A stretch of DNA of 64,000 nt. It comes from Pseudomonas citri. GTDB taxonomy: Bacteria; Pseudomonadota; Gammaproteobacteria; Pseudomonadales; Pseudomonadaceae. The notes below the pieces were generated by a model, which saw only the letters and a program-made list of their open reading frames with translations, was not told the origin of the DNA and made no database searches. Below, piece by piece: positions 47,646 to 56,487 of the stretch. The stretch spans positions 124,001-188,000 of the forward strand of contig NZ_JAODAB010000004.1 of the NCBI RefSeq assembly GCF_025336485.1, read 5' to 3'. The translations under genes were made by a program, and so were the position numbers. Numbering within the stretch: position 1 is the first letter of the stretch; each line of letters begins with the position of its first letter.

Positions 47646-47653
47646 GATTGCAC
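47638..47653. promoter_or_regulatory. LacI-type operator O4 (lyase operon side)
   Basis: GTTATAACGATTGCAC matches GTGCTAACGTTAGCAC at 12 of 16 positions and overlaps the predicted -10 box. It is the weakest of the four sites, but its position mirrors O2. Confidence 0.5.
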
Positions 47654-47708
47654 AGATTAAGCAATTTGCAGGTCGATACATGACCAAAAATGAAGCAAGA
47701 GGTGATGA

Positions 47709-48599
47709 ATGGCAAAGCGTCAAACCTTCAGTCAGCTAGTCGCCACAGGAGCGCCGCTGGTCATGCCCTGCGCTCACGATGCGCTCACTGCGCGACTGAT
47801 CGAACAGGCTGGTTTCCCAGCATTCGCGATCAGCGGCTCTGGCGCACTCGCTGCTCGCTTTGCACTTCCCGACCTGGGAATAGCGGGTCTTGCAGACGTT
47901 TGCGATGTAACTCGCAACATTCTCGATGCCACATCAATACCCTGCATGGTCGACGGCGATGACGGCTACGGCGACGTGAAATCCGTCGCGCGGACCGTTC
48001 GTGCAAATGAGGCCCTCGGTGTCAGTGCGCTCGTACTTGAAGATCAAAAACGTGCGTTTAAACGTCCCGGCCAGAGTGCTGCCGTCGGCGTGGTGCATGA
48101 CGAAGAAATCGCGGCAAAACTGAAGGTGGCCCTCGATACTCGTGATAGCAAAGATATGTGGATCATCGGGCGCACCGACGCCTATGGCGCACAAAGTTTA
48201 GATGCCGCAATCCGCCGTGCGGAGCTGTATTTGAAGAGCGGTGTGGATGGTTTGTTTCTCGCAGGCGTACGCAAGCCCGAAGAGCTTGAACGTATCGGAG
48301 AGGTGTTCCGTGGCACGCCGCTTATCGCCGTTGTTTATGGAGGAAAAGACTGGTCGGCACTGACTGTCAGTGAACTCCATGGTATGGGCTATACACAGAT
48401 CTTGTATCCGCTTGCACTGCTGTTGCCAATGTGCACGTTGTTTGACGACGCACTCCAGGCGCTTCGCTTGAGCGCTATAAACGGCACGCCACCACCTGTG
48501 CTGGAGGATGAAAAACGCGCTCGCGCCCTTCTCGCCAGCGCCGTTAAAGCCGAGGAATGGCTATCACTTGAAAAGGTCACTGGAGGTATCACCGAATGA
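47709..48599 (+). CDS. Isocitrate lyase/PEP mutase family enzyme
   Basis: A 296-aa protein of the isocitrate-lyase superfamily. It has the Mg-binding MVDGDDGYGDVKS near 80, VSALVLEDQ near 110 and IIGRTDAYGAQSLD near 155. The K-[KR]-C-G-H catalytic loop of true isocitrate and methylisocitrate lyases is not seen (here KRAFKRPGQ), so a C-C lyase such as 2,3-dimethylmalate lyase, or an oxaloacetate-decarboxylase-like enzyme, is more likely. AGAGGTGA precedes the start. It is first in a three-gene rightward operon, coupled to the next gene by a 4-bp overlap. Confidence 0.88.
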   Translation: MAKRQTFSQLVATGAPLVMPCAHDALTARLIEQAGFPAFAISGSGALAARFALPDLGIAGLADVCDVTRNILDATSIPCMVDGDDGYGDVKSVARTVRANEALGVSALVLEDQKRAFKRPGQSAAVGVVHDEEIAAKLKVALDTRDSKDMWIIGRTDAYGAQSLDAAIRRAELYLKSGVDGLFLAGVRKPEELERIGEVFRGTPLIAVVYGGKDWSALTVSELHGMGYTQILYPLALLLPMCTLFDDALQALRLSAINGTPPPVLEDEKRARALLASAVKAEEWLSLEKVTGGITE

Positions 48600-49564
48600 A
48601 AGGGCTCATCGTTGATGATAGTACGCCGGATAAACCCCGGCTCATGTTGGCGCATATACCAAAACCCAAAATCAGCGAAAGCGAACTCCTTATTCGCGTT
48701 AGGGTTTCAGGCCTTAATCGCTCAGATCTGGGGCTGACCCCCGATCACTACGCACCTAACACGGTCGTCGGCACCGAACTGGCTGGAGAAGTCGTCGAAG
48801 TGGGTGCTAGTTGCAGCGGTTTTTCTGAGGGGGACCGAGTCATGGCGCTTTCAAGCGGGTCCCACGCTGAGTTTGCCAAGGTCGACCATAGAATCGCAGT
48901 AAAACTGCCGGATGATATTGACTGGCAGACTGCCGCCTCGTTACCCGCATGGTTCATGACGGCATATGACGCGTTGATCACGCAGGGTAAATTGCGCGCG
49001 GGAGAGACGGTACTCATCCAGGGGATCACCTCAGGGGTGGGTCAAGCTGCTGCGCAACTAGCCAAGTTAAACGGCGCGAAAACCGTTATTGGCGTCGCAC
49101 GCTCGCAAGACAAACTGGATCAGTTAACGAGCGAGGAAGTGGATCAGACCTTTGCCATGAAGGACGGCTGGGCCGAAGCTGTGCGCGAGGCCACAGGCGG
49201 ACAAGGTGTAGATCTCATAATCGACATGGTTGGCGGCGGGGCTTTGAACGGCAACCTTCAGGCTCTCGCCATTTGCGGCCGTATGGTTGCAGTAGGCCGC
49301 CTGGGCGGTGCAAGCGACACGCTGGATATCGGCATGCTTGCTTTCAAGCGCGCACAGATTACCGGAGTGACATTTCGGTCTCGGAATATTGAAGAAAAAG
49401 CCGCCATCGCCAGAGCTTTTGCCTCGCACATTATCCCCCTCGTCGTTGCGGGCAAACTCAAACCACGTATAGACCGTATAGCTCAACTTGCCGAAGCAGG
49501 CGCCGCACAGGAGCTGATGCGGGACAACAAACACTTCGGAAAAATATTGTTGGCAATCGTATGA
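48596..49564 (+). CDS. Quinone-oxidoreductase-like medium-chain reductase
   Basis: A 322-aa zinc-free medium-chain reductase. The GroES-like N-terminal domain (about 1-120; VSGLNRSDLGL, VGTELAGEVVEVG) is followed by the NADPH fold (GITSGVGQAAAQLAKLNGA near 140). Family members reduce quinones, enones or enoyl groups with NADPH. Start and stop overlap neighbours by 4 bp on both sides, so translation is coupled. The substrate is unknown; reduction of an unsaturated intermediate fits the cluster. Confidence 0.85.
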   Translation: MKGLIVDDSTPDKPRLMLAHIPKPKISESELLIRVRVSGLNRSDLGLTPDHYAPNTVVGTELAGEVVEVGASCSGFSEGDRVMALSSGSHAEFAKVDHRIAVKLPDDIDWQTAASLPAWFMTAYDALITQGKLRAGETVLIQGITSGVGQAAAQLAKLNGAKTVIGVARSQDKLDQLTSEEVDQTFAMKDGWAEAVREATGGQGVDLIIDMVGGGALNGNLQALAICGRMVAVGRLGGASDTLDIGMLAFKRAQITGVTFRSRNIEEKAAIARAFASHIIPLVVAGKLKPRIDRIAQLAEAGAAQELMRDNKHFGKILLAIV

Positions 49565-50364
49565 GCTCACCATTCAGCAAGACAGAAACGCTTTCGATGA
49601 CGCATAGCGGGGCACACCAACGCCTTTCGGGGAGACGCATTGTTATCACAGGCGGCGGAACCGGAATTGGTCGTGCGATAGCCGAGCGGTGCAGTTTGGA
49701 AGGCGCAATCGTCTCGGTCATTGGCCGACGGCAAGCACCACTATCTCAGGTGCAGGCAGTTACGGGCGGCTATTCCGCATGCGCCGATCTACGCGACGAG
49801 GATGCAACCAAGCGCGCCGTCTACGAATGTGCCGCATCCATGGGCGGTCTTGACGGACTGGTGAATGCGGTGGGGGTCCTTGACGTCTGCACCCTGGAGG
49901 AGTGCAACCTGGATCGCTGGAATCAAAGCATCTTGGCTAATCTGACGGCCCCGTTTTTGGCCTGTCGGGCAGCACTTCCATTTTTGCGCGAGGCAGCAGG
50001 AAATGGAAAGAGCGCGGCCATCGTCAACATCGCGGCGCTCGCAGCGATAATGCCAGGTGTCAGTAGCGCAGGTTATTCCGCCGCCAAGGCAGGCTTAGTG
50101 CAATACAGCCGAACCATTGCCAAAGAATTGGGGCCGGATATTCGGGTAAATAGTGTCTGCCCCGGTGCAGTCGAAACCCCCATGACCGATGGCTTCCTTT
50201 CCAGAGAAGGAGTGAACCGGGAAGGCTTCATTTCCCGTTACACGCTAGGTCGCTTGTCCCAAGCGGCAGAAGTGGCCAACGTTGTCGTCTTCCTTTTAAG
50301 CAACGAAGCCTCATGCGTTATTGGCAGCAACTTTATCGTGGACGGAGGGCGCGCTTTCCAGTAG
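49561..50364 (+). CDS. Short-chain dehydrogenase/reductase
   Basis: A 267-aa SDR with ITGGGTGIGRAIAERC near 30-45, VNAVGVLD near 102, the catalytic segment GYSAAKAGLVQYSRTIAKEL (Tyr and Lys) and IRVNSVCPGAVETPMTDG. The first ATG overlaps the previous stop (ATGA); an internal ATG at 49597 would remove 12 unconserved residues. It is last in the lyase operon and ends just before a hairpin terminator. It probably interconverts a hydroxyl and a keto group of a pathway intermediate. Confidence 0.87.
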   Translation: MSSPFSKTETLSMTHSGAHQRLSGRRIVITGGGTGIGRAIAERCSLEGAIVSVIGRRQAPLSQVQAVTGGYSACADLRDEDATKRAVYECAASMGGLDGLVNAVGVLDVCTLEECNLDRWNQSILANLTAPFLACRAALPFLREAAGNGKSAAIVNIAALAAIMPGVSSAGYSAAKAGLVQYSRTIAKELGPDIRVNSVCPGAVETPMTDGFLSREGVNREGFISRYTLGRLSQAAEVANVVVFLLSNEASCVIGSNFIVDGGRAFQ

Positions 50365-50370
50365 TTGCCT

Positions 50371-50392
50371 CGATAGGTGTTTTCACCTATCG
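50371..50392. terminator. Bidirectional terminator
   Basis: CGATAGGTG (50371-50379), TTTT loop, CACCTATCG (50384-50392): a perfect 9-bp stem between the convergent SDR and LacI genes. There is no T-run on either side. Confidence 0.65.
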
Positions 50393-50406
50393 AGATGCCC
50401 GAGCCG

Positions 50407-51459
50407 TTAAAGCAGCTCTCGACTTTCCAGAGCGGTAGCTGGTGACGAAAATAACTTGCTAGGAGCGCCGGAGCTACCTCTCACAATTAACTCTCCGGGC
50501 GTAACTGACCCGAAGGAAGTATTCGATGCCGCACTGCCCACCTTCATTTGATGCAGAAGCCAAAGGCCACACGCCGTGGCAATCTGAGCGTTCGGTACAG
50601 AAACCGTCGTCAAGCCGGGCTGCCACCAGCGGAAGCCAGGTTCGTCACCGAAGCCTACGACTGAAAACTGTTCGGGAATCCTCAAACCTTGATCAATCAC
50701 CTCATCCAAAATACCCCGAGTGATCTGCAATGAGCCGAGCACAATACCCGTCGGCGGCTCATTCAAAGCAAGAAGCTGTCGCAAGGCCGTACGCCCGAAC
50801 TCTGAGGAGGCGCCAGGACCGAACACCATCAGTTCCTCATCGATGACCATGTTCTTTTGCGCTATATAAAAACCTTTGAGGCGTTCTTCGCCCGCGAAGG
50901 TTGTTGGCATCAACCCGATGTAACCAATCCGTTTATGGCCCAAGGCGATAAGATGCTCGGTACCGACCTCAAGTGCTTTGACGTTATCGAAACAAAACCA
51001 TTGCTCGCCCAGAGACGGATGTCGCCTGATCCATTGAACATGCGGCGTGGACTTGAGAAGCCGGATGGTTTCGGGACGCGGATTTTTGGTTGGGGTAATC
51101 ACAATCCCGGCGGCGCTGGCGCTGATCAATTCGCGCAACTGACGCAATTCTGCATCGGGATCATCATTGGTTTCGGAGAGGACCAGTTGGTAGCCCTCCT
51201 CCTCCAAAGTTTTCGAAAGGGCGTGCGCGCCAATACTGTATTGGCTGTTACCTAGATCAGAGAGCACGAGACCGACAAGCTTACTCGAGCCACCGCGCAT
51301 CATTTGGGCCGCGCGGTTGGCAACATAGCCAGAACGCTCAGCCTCCTTCATGACCCGCTGTCGTGTCTCTGCACTGATTCGAGGGTCATTGGCAAGTGCA
51401 CGCCCCACCGTCGATACGGACAAATTCAAATGCTTGGCGAGATCTTTTGCTGTCGTCAT
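50407..51459 (-). CDS. LacI-family transcriptional regulator of the catabolic cluster
   Basis: A 350-aa regulator. The N-terminal helix-turn-helix and hinge are at 1-60 (TAKDLAKHLNLSVSTVGRAL then RAAQMMRGGSSKLVGLVL), followed by a periplasmic-binding-protein-like effector domain (KALEVGTEHLIALGHKRIGY; FSVVGFGDEPG). It is the only LacI protein in the window and lies at the end of the cluster; the four AACGTT-centred palindromes fit this family. I infer that it represses both divergent promoter pairs until a CoA ester or other pathway compound binds. No clear ribosome site precedes its ATG, so expression may be low. Confidence 0.9.
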   Translation of the reverse strand: MTTAKDLAKHLNLSVSTVGRALANDPRISAETRQRVMKEAERSGYVANRAAQMMRGGSSKLVGLVLSDLGNSQYSIGAHALSKTLEEEGYQLVLSETNDDPDAELRQLRELISASAAGIVITPTKNPRPETIRLLKSTPHVQWIRRHPSLGEQWFCFDNVKALEVGTEHLIALGHKRIGYIGLMPTTFAGEERLKGFYIAQKNMVIDEELMVFGPGASSEFGRTALRQLLALNEPPTGIVLGSLQITRGILDEVIDQGLRIPEQFSVVGFGDEPGFRWWQPGLTTVSVPNAQIATACGLWLLHQMKVGSAASNTSFGSVTPGELIVRGSSGAPSKLFSSPATALESRELL

Positions 51460-51765
51460 TAGGGTACACGTAGTGGATGGATGATACGGGATGGAATCAC
51501 CTTAACATGGCACTCCGTTTTTCCCATGTTCAACGCTTGAGCGAATAATAACGTGTACTGAAAGGCAGGGTTAAGGATTCTCCGAGCAAGTCTGCACCGA
51601 GCACTCAACGGTGCTGAAATGATGCTGCTGCCAGCCTCAAAAATAATCCGCGTGCAGCCGCCCTGCATCGTCCAAGCATCTAGCCAGGACAGCCACTCAG
51701 AAATCGTGACTTAGAGAGTATTACAAAAGAGCCTGTATCCATCGGTACTTCAAAGGAGACTCATC
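51460..51765. other. Intergenic region between divergent LacI and SnoaL-like genes
   Basis: 306 bp without an open frame of note. It should hold both promoters. I find no copy of the AACGTT operator here, so LacI autoregulation by the same site is not supported. Confidence 0.6.
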
Positions 51766-52158
51766 ATGTCAGAACCAATCCAAGTCGTTGAGAGCTTCAT
51801 CCAGCACATCAACTCAGGGCAGATCGATAAAGCCATGGATCACCTCAGCGAAAACGTTTTTTATCACAACATTCCACTGCCCCCCATCAATGGAAGAGAG
51901 GCTGCTCGCGAGTTTGCCCATGCTTTTGGCATGGGCAGTCGACTAACATCAAGCTGGAAGACAGTCGCAATCGCAGCTGCCGGGGAGGTCGTGCTCACAG
52001 AGCGGGTTGACGACTTCATCACTGAAGATGGCGGACGTATCTCCATTCCACTGATGGGAAGTTTCCGCGTTCGAAACGGTGAAATCGTCGAATGGCGAGA
52101 CTATTTCGATCTCGGCGATCTTACGCGTCAAGCGGAACGCGCAAATATCGCGCTCTGA
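51766..52158 (+). CDS. SnoaL-like (limonene-epoxide-hydrolase-type) protein
   Basis: A 130-aa NTF2-fold protein close to limonene-1,2-epoxide hydrolase and SnoaL-like proteins. N-terminal helices (VVESFIQHINSGQIDKAMDH) and the strands SIPLMGSFRVRNGEIVEWRD with YFDLGDLTRQ are typical. WRDYFD near the C-terminus carries the Arg/Asp pair that, in epoxide hydrolases, activates water. AAAGGAGAC precedes the ATG. It could open an epoxide or isomerise a ketosteroid-like compound. A truncated copy is at 9066-9215. Confidence 0.8.
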   Translation: MSEPIQVVESFIQHINSGQIDKAMDHLSENVFYHNIPLPPINGREAAREFAHAFGMGSRLTSSWKTVAIAAAGEVVLTERVDDFITEDGGRISIPLMGSFRVRNGEIVEWRDYFDLGDLTRQAERANIAL

Positions 52159-52346
52159 GCCTGCACCTTCGCTCGCTCCAATTAGCCTGAGGAAAGCCCC
52201 GACTCACCGACCTGAACATTGCCTGGCGAACCCCGGGCTGATCAGGCGGCTGTCGCGGCTTCCCGCCAAGCACATATTACTGCCGCTCATTCTTCAACAA
52301 CCCGTCACTCCTGAACTTGCAAACGAGTCCTCACAGGTACCTGTCG

Positions 52347-53241
52347 TTAAGGTGCTGGGGGAAAGCGCCAGCGCAGAACAAGCGCCGCGGGACGGCGTAT
52401 CACGCTTTCCACCTCGAATACCCAAATTCTCTCAGCCCCTTGAACGAATTCGACTTGAGAGGCCAAGGATAATCTCGATGCGGCCGCTGAGCAGCAACAG
52501 GTCGCCGGAGTTGAAGTCGATGAACAACAATCCGGCACGCGGATTGAGCAGCAGGTTGCCCAAGGTATTGAAAAACCGGTTACCGGCAAAGTCTGGAATC
52601 GTCAGGCGACTGCCATCAATGCGCACGAAACCGGTCTCGCCACCCCGGCGAGAAACATCCACCGGGCGTCAGCCATCGACATCCACGTAGCTGGCGACAA
52701 AGAAGGTATCCGCCTCGGTGATTATCGCTCTGGCCGCATCATCCAATCCATCGAGATGCTGGACGATACGCATCGAAGGATCCGCCAACGGCACCGAATG
52801 AAATTGCCGTAATTGAATGTATTTTGGGCAGTTGCCGAAAGACTGCCCCACCGATACGCCGAAGCCGCTCGCCGTCATGACCCCAACCCGGCCATTGATT
52901 CGGTTGCGCCGCCGGGTGTGCAGCTCGATACCCAACAGGCCGATGGCTGCCCCGGGATGCAACTGAGCAGGATCATCGGCGGCCGGCAGGCAATCCAACA
53001 GCAACAGCGAAGGTGCGGGAGAATGAGCGAAGCCCAACGGCCCTTCAAGAATACTGGCCCACGGGTTGCCATCGGCATCCACCACACCGTACAACATGAA
53101 GGGAAGCTGCTGATAGAACTGGCGATGCTGGTCCGGCATTTCGCTGCGTATAGCTTTTCGACCGTACACCTCCATCTGCTCGGCAATCCCTAAATGGGCT
53201 TGCAACTGTTTCTCGCCGGCATGCCAAGGTGAACGGTTCAT
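52347..53241 (-). pseudogene. Pyridoxamine-phosphate-oxidase-like flavoprotein, copy B, inactivated
   Basis: Reconstructed product of about 298 residues starting MNRSPWHAGEKQ (AGGAG 8 nt upstream). The reading frame runs to YVDVDG, then an in-frame TGA at 52669-52671, then RPVDVSRRGGETGFVR in the same frame. A further frameshift near 52475 shifts to GAERIWVFEVESVIRRPAAL. The TGA is identical in copy A. The N-terminal 190 residues could still be translated from 53241 to 52669. It follows the GST gene by about 55 bp. Confidence 0.75.
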
Positions 53242-53296
53242 AACGCCACTCCTGCGCACAATGTGAACAGCCTGACAAAAAGTCAGGCCGTGGTCT

Positions 53297-53923
53297 TCAG
53301 GCAGTTACCTGCAAACCGGCGATGGTGCGCGGCATACCGACAAACCCTGGCAAGGCCTCGATCCGTGCCAACCAGGCCCGAACGTTGGTGTACTCCTCCA
53401 GTGACACATTGCCTTCGGGTGCATGCGCTGTGTAGCTATAGACCGCAACATCGGCGATGGTTGGCTCGTTGCCGGCCAGATAAGCAGTATCAGCTAACTC
53501 TTGGTCAATCACTTTGAGCAAGGCATGAGAGCGACCAATCACCTCTTCGGCGTCATAAGGTGCACCAAATAAAGTGATCAACCTGGCGATGCCCGGACCA
53601 GAGGCTAGCGGCCCTGCTGCGACAGACAACCAACGCTGAACCTTGGCGGCACCGACCGGGTCGGTTGGCAGCCAGCGGCCGTCACCGTATTTGTTTGCCA
53701 AGTACACCAGGATGGCGTTCGAATCCGCCAGAACCACGCCCTGATCATCCAACACCGGAATCTGCCCAAAGGAGTTGAGCGCAAGGAAATCCGGCTGCTT
53801 ATGCGCACCATTGACCAGATCGACAAAAACCAGCTCAGTCGGCAGTTGAAGCAGCGACAGCATCAGTTCCACGCGGTGTGCGTGGCCAGAACGGGGGAAA
53901 TGATAGAGCTTAATAGCGGGCAT
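53297..53923 (-). CDS. Glutathione S-transferase family protein, copy B
   Basis: A 208-aa GST with the same features as copy [21 protein letters not shown] at the start, [20 protein letters not shown] in the thioredoxin domain and [20 protein letters not shown] in the helical domain. CGGAG precedes the ATG. The divergence between copies is largely silent or conservative, suggesting both stayed functional for some time. The intact LysR gene upstream on the same strand probably regulates it. Confidence 0.87.
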   Translation of the reverse strand: MPAIKLYHFPRSGHAHRVELMLSLLQLPTELVFVDLVNGAHKQPDFLALNSFGQIPVLDDQGVVLADSNAILVYLANKYGDGRWLPTDPVGAAKVQRWLSVAAGPLASGPGIARLITLFGAPYDAEEVIGRSHALLKVIDQELADTAYLAGNEPTIADVAVYSYTAHAPEGNVSLEEYTNVRAWLARIEALPGFVGMPRTIAGLQVTA

Positions 53924-54050
53924 AGCGACTCCGCTGGGTGATGGCTCCGTTCCATCGTGAACAACGCGCGGGAGCTATCTTCCATCCACTTTCAACACAA
54001 CAGAGTACTCATAGAATGCAATCCATTATTTCATCCAGCGCAATAGCGTT

Positions 54051-54953
54051 TTAACCGTTCAAGGCAGGATCTTCGCGCAACGCTCTCACGATAAAATCCA
54101 CAAAACTACGAACCCGCGCTGGGGCCTTGCGCCTACCTTGGTAAACAACATGGACGGGTAAAGGGGGGATCTCGAAATCTGCCAGAACAACTTCCAGCTC
54201 ACCGGCCGCAATATTGCTCGCTACTTGATAAGACAGAACCCGGGTTAATCCCAGCCCCAGGCAAGCGGCCGTGATGGCCGCTTGATTGGCAGTGACTACC
54301 AGTCGTGGTTCTGGACGAATGCTCAGCGACTTTCCTGCCTTCAGAAATAGCCAACTTCTCTGCTGCCCAATGGCAGAGGTCGCGACTATGGGCAGCCCGT
54401 AGAGATCCTCGGGATGCTGAGGCCGGCCACGGGCTGCCAGGAAGTCTGGAGAACCGCAAATCACCAGCCGCACTTCACCGACCCGAATCGCGTGCTGGTT
54501 ACTGTCGGGTAACTCACCAATGCGTACAGCCACATCGATGCCTTCCTCGACCATGCTCACCACGCGGTCGACCAATACGCCGTTAATGCTGACTTCCGGG
54601 AATTGATCAAGGTAATCCACCATGATCGGCGTAACGAATAGCTGACCGAAAAAAACCGGAGCAGTGATCGTTAGTTGCCCGCGGGGTTGGGCATGACTCC
54701 CGGCCGCCGAATCTTCGGCTTCCTGTACCTCTGCGAGAATTCTCCGACAGTCCTCCAGATAACGTTGACCGGCCTCGCTCAAATTGACGGTGCGGGTAGT
54801 ACGCGTCAGCAACTGAGTACCAATACGCGCCTCCAGTGCTGCTACTGCCCGACTGACACTGGCCGGCGACATCCCCAGTTGCCGTGCCGCCGTGGAGAAG
54901 CCTTGCACTTGGGCTACTGTGACGAAAATCTGCATCTCCTGAAATCGGTCCAT
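54051..54953 (-). CDS. LysR-family transcriptional regulator, copy B
   Basis: A 300-aa LysR protein. The winged helix-turn-helix is at 1-60 (MDRFQEMQIFVTVAQVQGFS, SPASVSRAVAALEARIGTQL) and the effector-binding domain (about 90-295) begins GQLTITAPVFFGQLFVTPIM. This subtype belongs with LysR proteins that control glutathione transferase or quinone-stress genes. AGGAAATTAATCC precedes the ATG. It is the intact homologue of the broken gene at 11147-12072. Its targets are presumably the GST gene 127 bp downstream and possibly that of copy A. Confidence 0.9.
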   Translation of the reverse strand: MDRFQEMQIFVTVAQVQGFSTAARQLGMSPASVSRAVAALEARIGTQLLTRTTRTVNLSEAGQRYLEDCRRILAEVQEAEDSAAGSHAQPRGQLTITAPVFFGQLFVTPIMVDYLDQFPEVSINGVLVDRVVSMVEEGIDVAVRIGELPDSNQHAIRVGEVRLVICGSPDFLAARGRPQHPEDLYGLPIVATSAIGQQRSWLFLKAGKSLSIRPEPRLVVTANQAAITAACLGLGLTRVLSYQVASNIAAGELEVVLADFEIPPLPVHVVYQGRRKAPARVRSFVDFIVRALREDPALNG

Positions 54954-55154
54954 GGATTAATTTCCTACTACTGCCATATCGGCACTTATATTCGAAACTG
55001 GCTCACTAAGCCCTGTTGGCATTGCACCCAATCAGCACTGGCGGAACAAGCCTGCTCGGCTCCGACCGCTATCTGATATGCACCATGAGTGGTGGATTCA
55101 GATGATGACAGCTCTAATGATGAGCCAGTCATCACTAACTCATGATGCAATTGA

Positions 55155-55380
55155 TTAGCGCTTGAGCGCTTTCAAGTCATTGAGCAGCTCCAACAGCGTT
55201 TGCAGCCTCTCTTATCCCAACTGCGTCTGCAGGCTCTGATAATTTTCTCCCATGCTCTGGCTCATCAAGTTGGAACACGCTTTGCCTTTTTCCGTCATTC
55301 GCACCAACACCCGCCTCTAATCCTGTTCGGCCTTGCGCCCTTCAACCATGCCGGCTGCATCCATGCCCGCTGCGCGCACT
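55155..55380 (-). pseudogene. Remnant of a MarR-family regulator
   Basis: Minus-strand reading: MDAAGMVEGRKAEQD, TAG, RRVLVRMTEKGKACSNLMSQ, SMGENYQSLQTQLG, TAA, ERLQTLLELLNDLKALKR and the normal stop. The wing motif (R-RVLVRMTEKGKA) and the C-terminal dimerisation helix identify MarR. There are two nonsense codons, and the N-terminal half is missing. Confidence 0.7.
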
Positions 55381-55466
55381 CGGCGTCGGCGAAGGTCATC
55401 TGCTTCATTGGGGAACTCGTGTGGCGTGGAACGCATATTCCACCAGAAACGGGAAGCCTCCTCTAC

Positions 55467-55930
55467 TTAGCACCGACAACGAAAGCATCGACCTGATTTA
55501 TGCCTGAGAACATACTGACACTCGGCGAGAAAGCGCCTGGCACCTGGAAGCGGGATGGACCTTCAGCGGCCAATGAAGCCTGTAGTAAAATATCGCTATA
55601 GTCGCTCCTCCGAATGCTACGATCCGATGTTCTACGACAATGGCCGGGCACTAGGCACCTGTTCCCGGCGAGGTTGCAAGCAACTATGCAGGCCCTGTTA
55701 AAATCAATACCCAAATCCACCATGCTGGCTTCAATGCGGTTGTCTCCCGACCGTGAATGCCGGCGCGCTGCTCTATGACTTCTCGAGCCTGAACCGCAGC
55801 GTACAAAACCTCGACACACGCGGGGCCAACCTCTACGCAGAGTGGAACATCATAAGCATTTCATGCTGATACCGCGGGTCGGGCTATACAAACCTGAACA
55901 CAGTACCGAGAGTGGCGATACACAGTGGGA
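55467..55930 (+). pseudogene. Remnant of an alginate-export-type outer-membrane porin
   Basis: Barrel-like strands in successive frames: VVKYRYSRSSECYDPMFYDN, EVASNYAGPVKINTQIHHAG, PTVNAGALLYDFSSLNRSVQ, NLDTRGANLYAEWNI and MLIPRVGLYKPEHSTESGD. At least three frameshifts and an in-frame stop break it. The pattern resembles the C-terminal half of alginate_exp family porins of Pseudomonas. The family name rests on recognition of the strand pattern. Confidence 0.6.
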
Positions 55931-55968
55931 GCTCCCGGGTTCAAGATCTGCAGGTGCAAAGCTTTCAA

Positions 55969-56091
55969 ATTCCATGGCGTTATTTCCGCACCACCCGTCT
56001 CCACCGTGACACTGCGTACGCCGGTCTCTGTTTGCCAGGCAGTGATAAGCACCGCCTGCAGACTGCTGCCGTACAGACGGGCAACCGATAT
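55969..56091 (-). pseudogene. Remnant of a thiolase (active-site segment)
   Basis: Reads VARLYGSSLQAVLITAWQTE then TGVRSVTVETGGAE. It aligns with VNRLCGSGLQAVITAAQQIE and TGVCSVAVAGGAE of the intact thiolase at 24098-25282. The catalytic Cys is replaced by Tyr, so it is dead. About 40 codons remain. The flanks 56092-56340 show no gene. Confidence 0.65.
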
Positions 56092-56487
56092 TTTTGCTGC
56101 GCAAGGCGGGATACAAAGCGCTACTGAAAGAACACGGCATCCCCCAGTAAAATAGCGATGCCCATAGTAATGGCTGATGCGGTTTTCACTCAAATTGTTC
56201 TTTTTATGTGTGCTCGCCAAGCTGGCATTGGTCCCGTTCGCATCAAGACATGTTTGTGCCAATTCCGGCTAACGCTAGCATTCCAGGCTACGTAGGATAG
56301 ATCTATCGGACTTTGACTTCTGAGTTCATTTCAGAAGGAAACAATGGATATAGGACAAAGGCACTGTCAACGGGCCTGCGCACTGACTTTAAAATGGCCA
56401 GTCATCGTGATCCCGTCATTGAAGCCAATAAAACCGATAAATCTTAGTAGTGCTCCTGATTTGGAGTCGCTGCACGCGGAGAATGCG

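Larger units (their letters stand above)
52350..54960. repeat. Copy B of the ~2.6-kb repeated block (PPO-like, GST, LysR)
   Basis: Direct-repeat partner of 9466-12075 with intact GST and LysR and an intact SnoaL gene to its left. The segment 52549-53150 is nearly identical to 9661-10265; elsewhere identity is roughly 85-88%. Confidence 0.8.
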
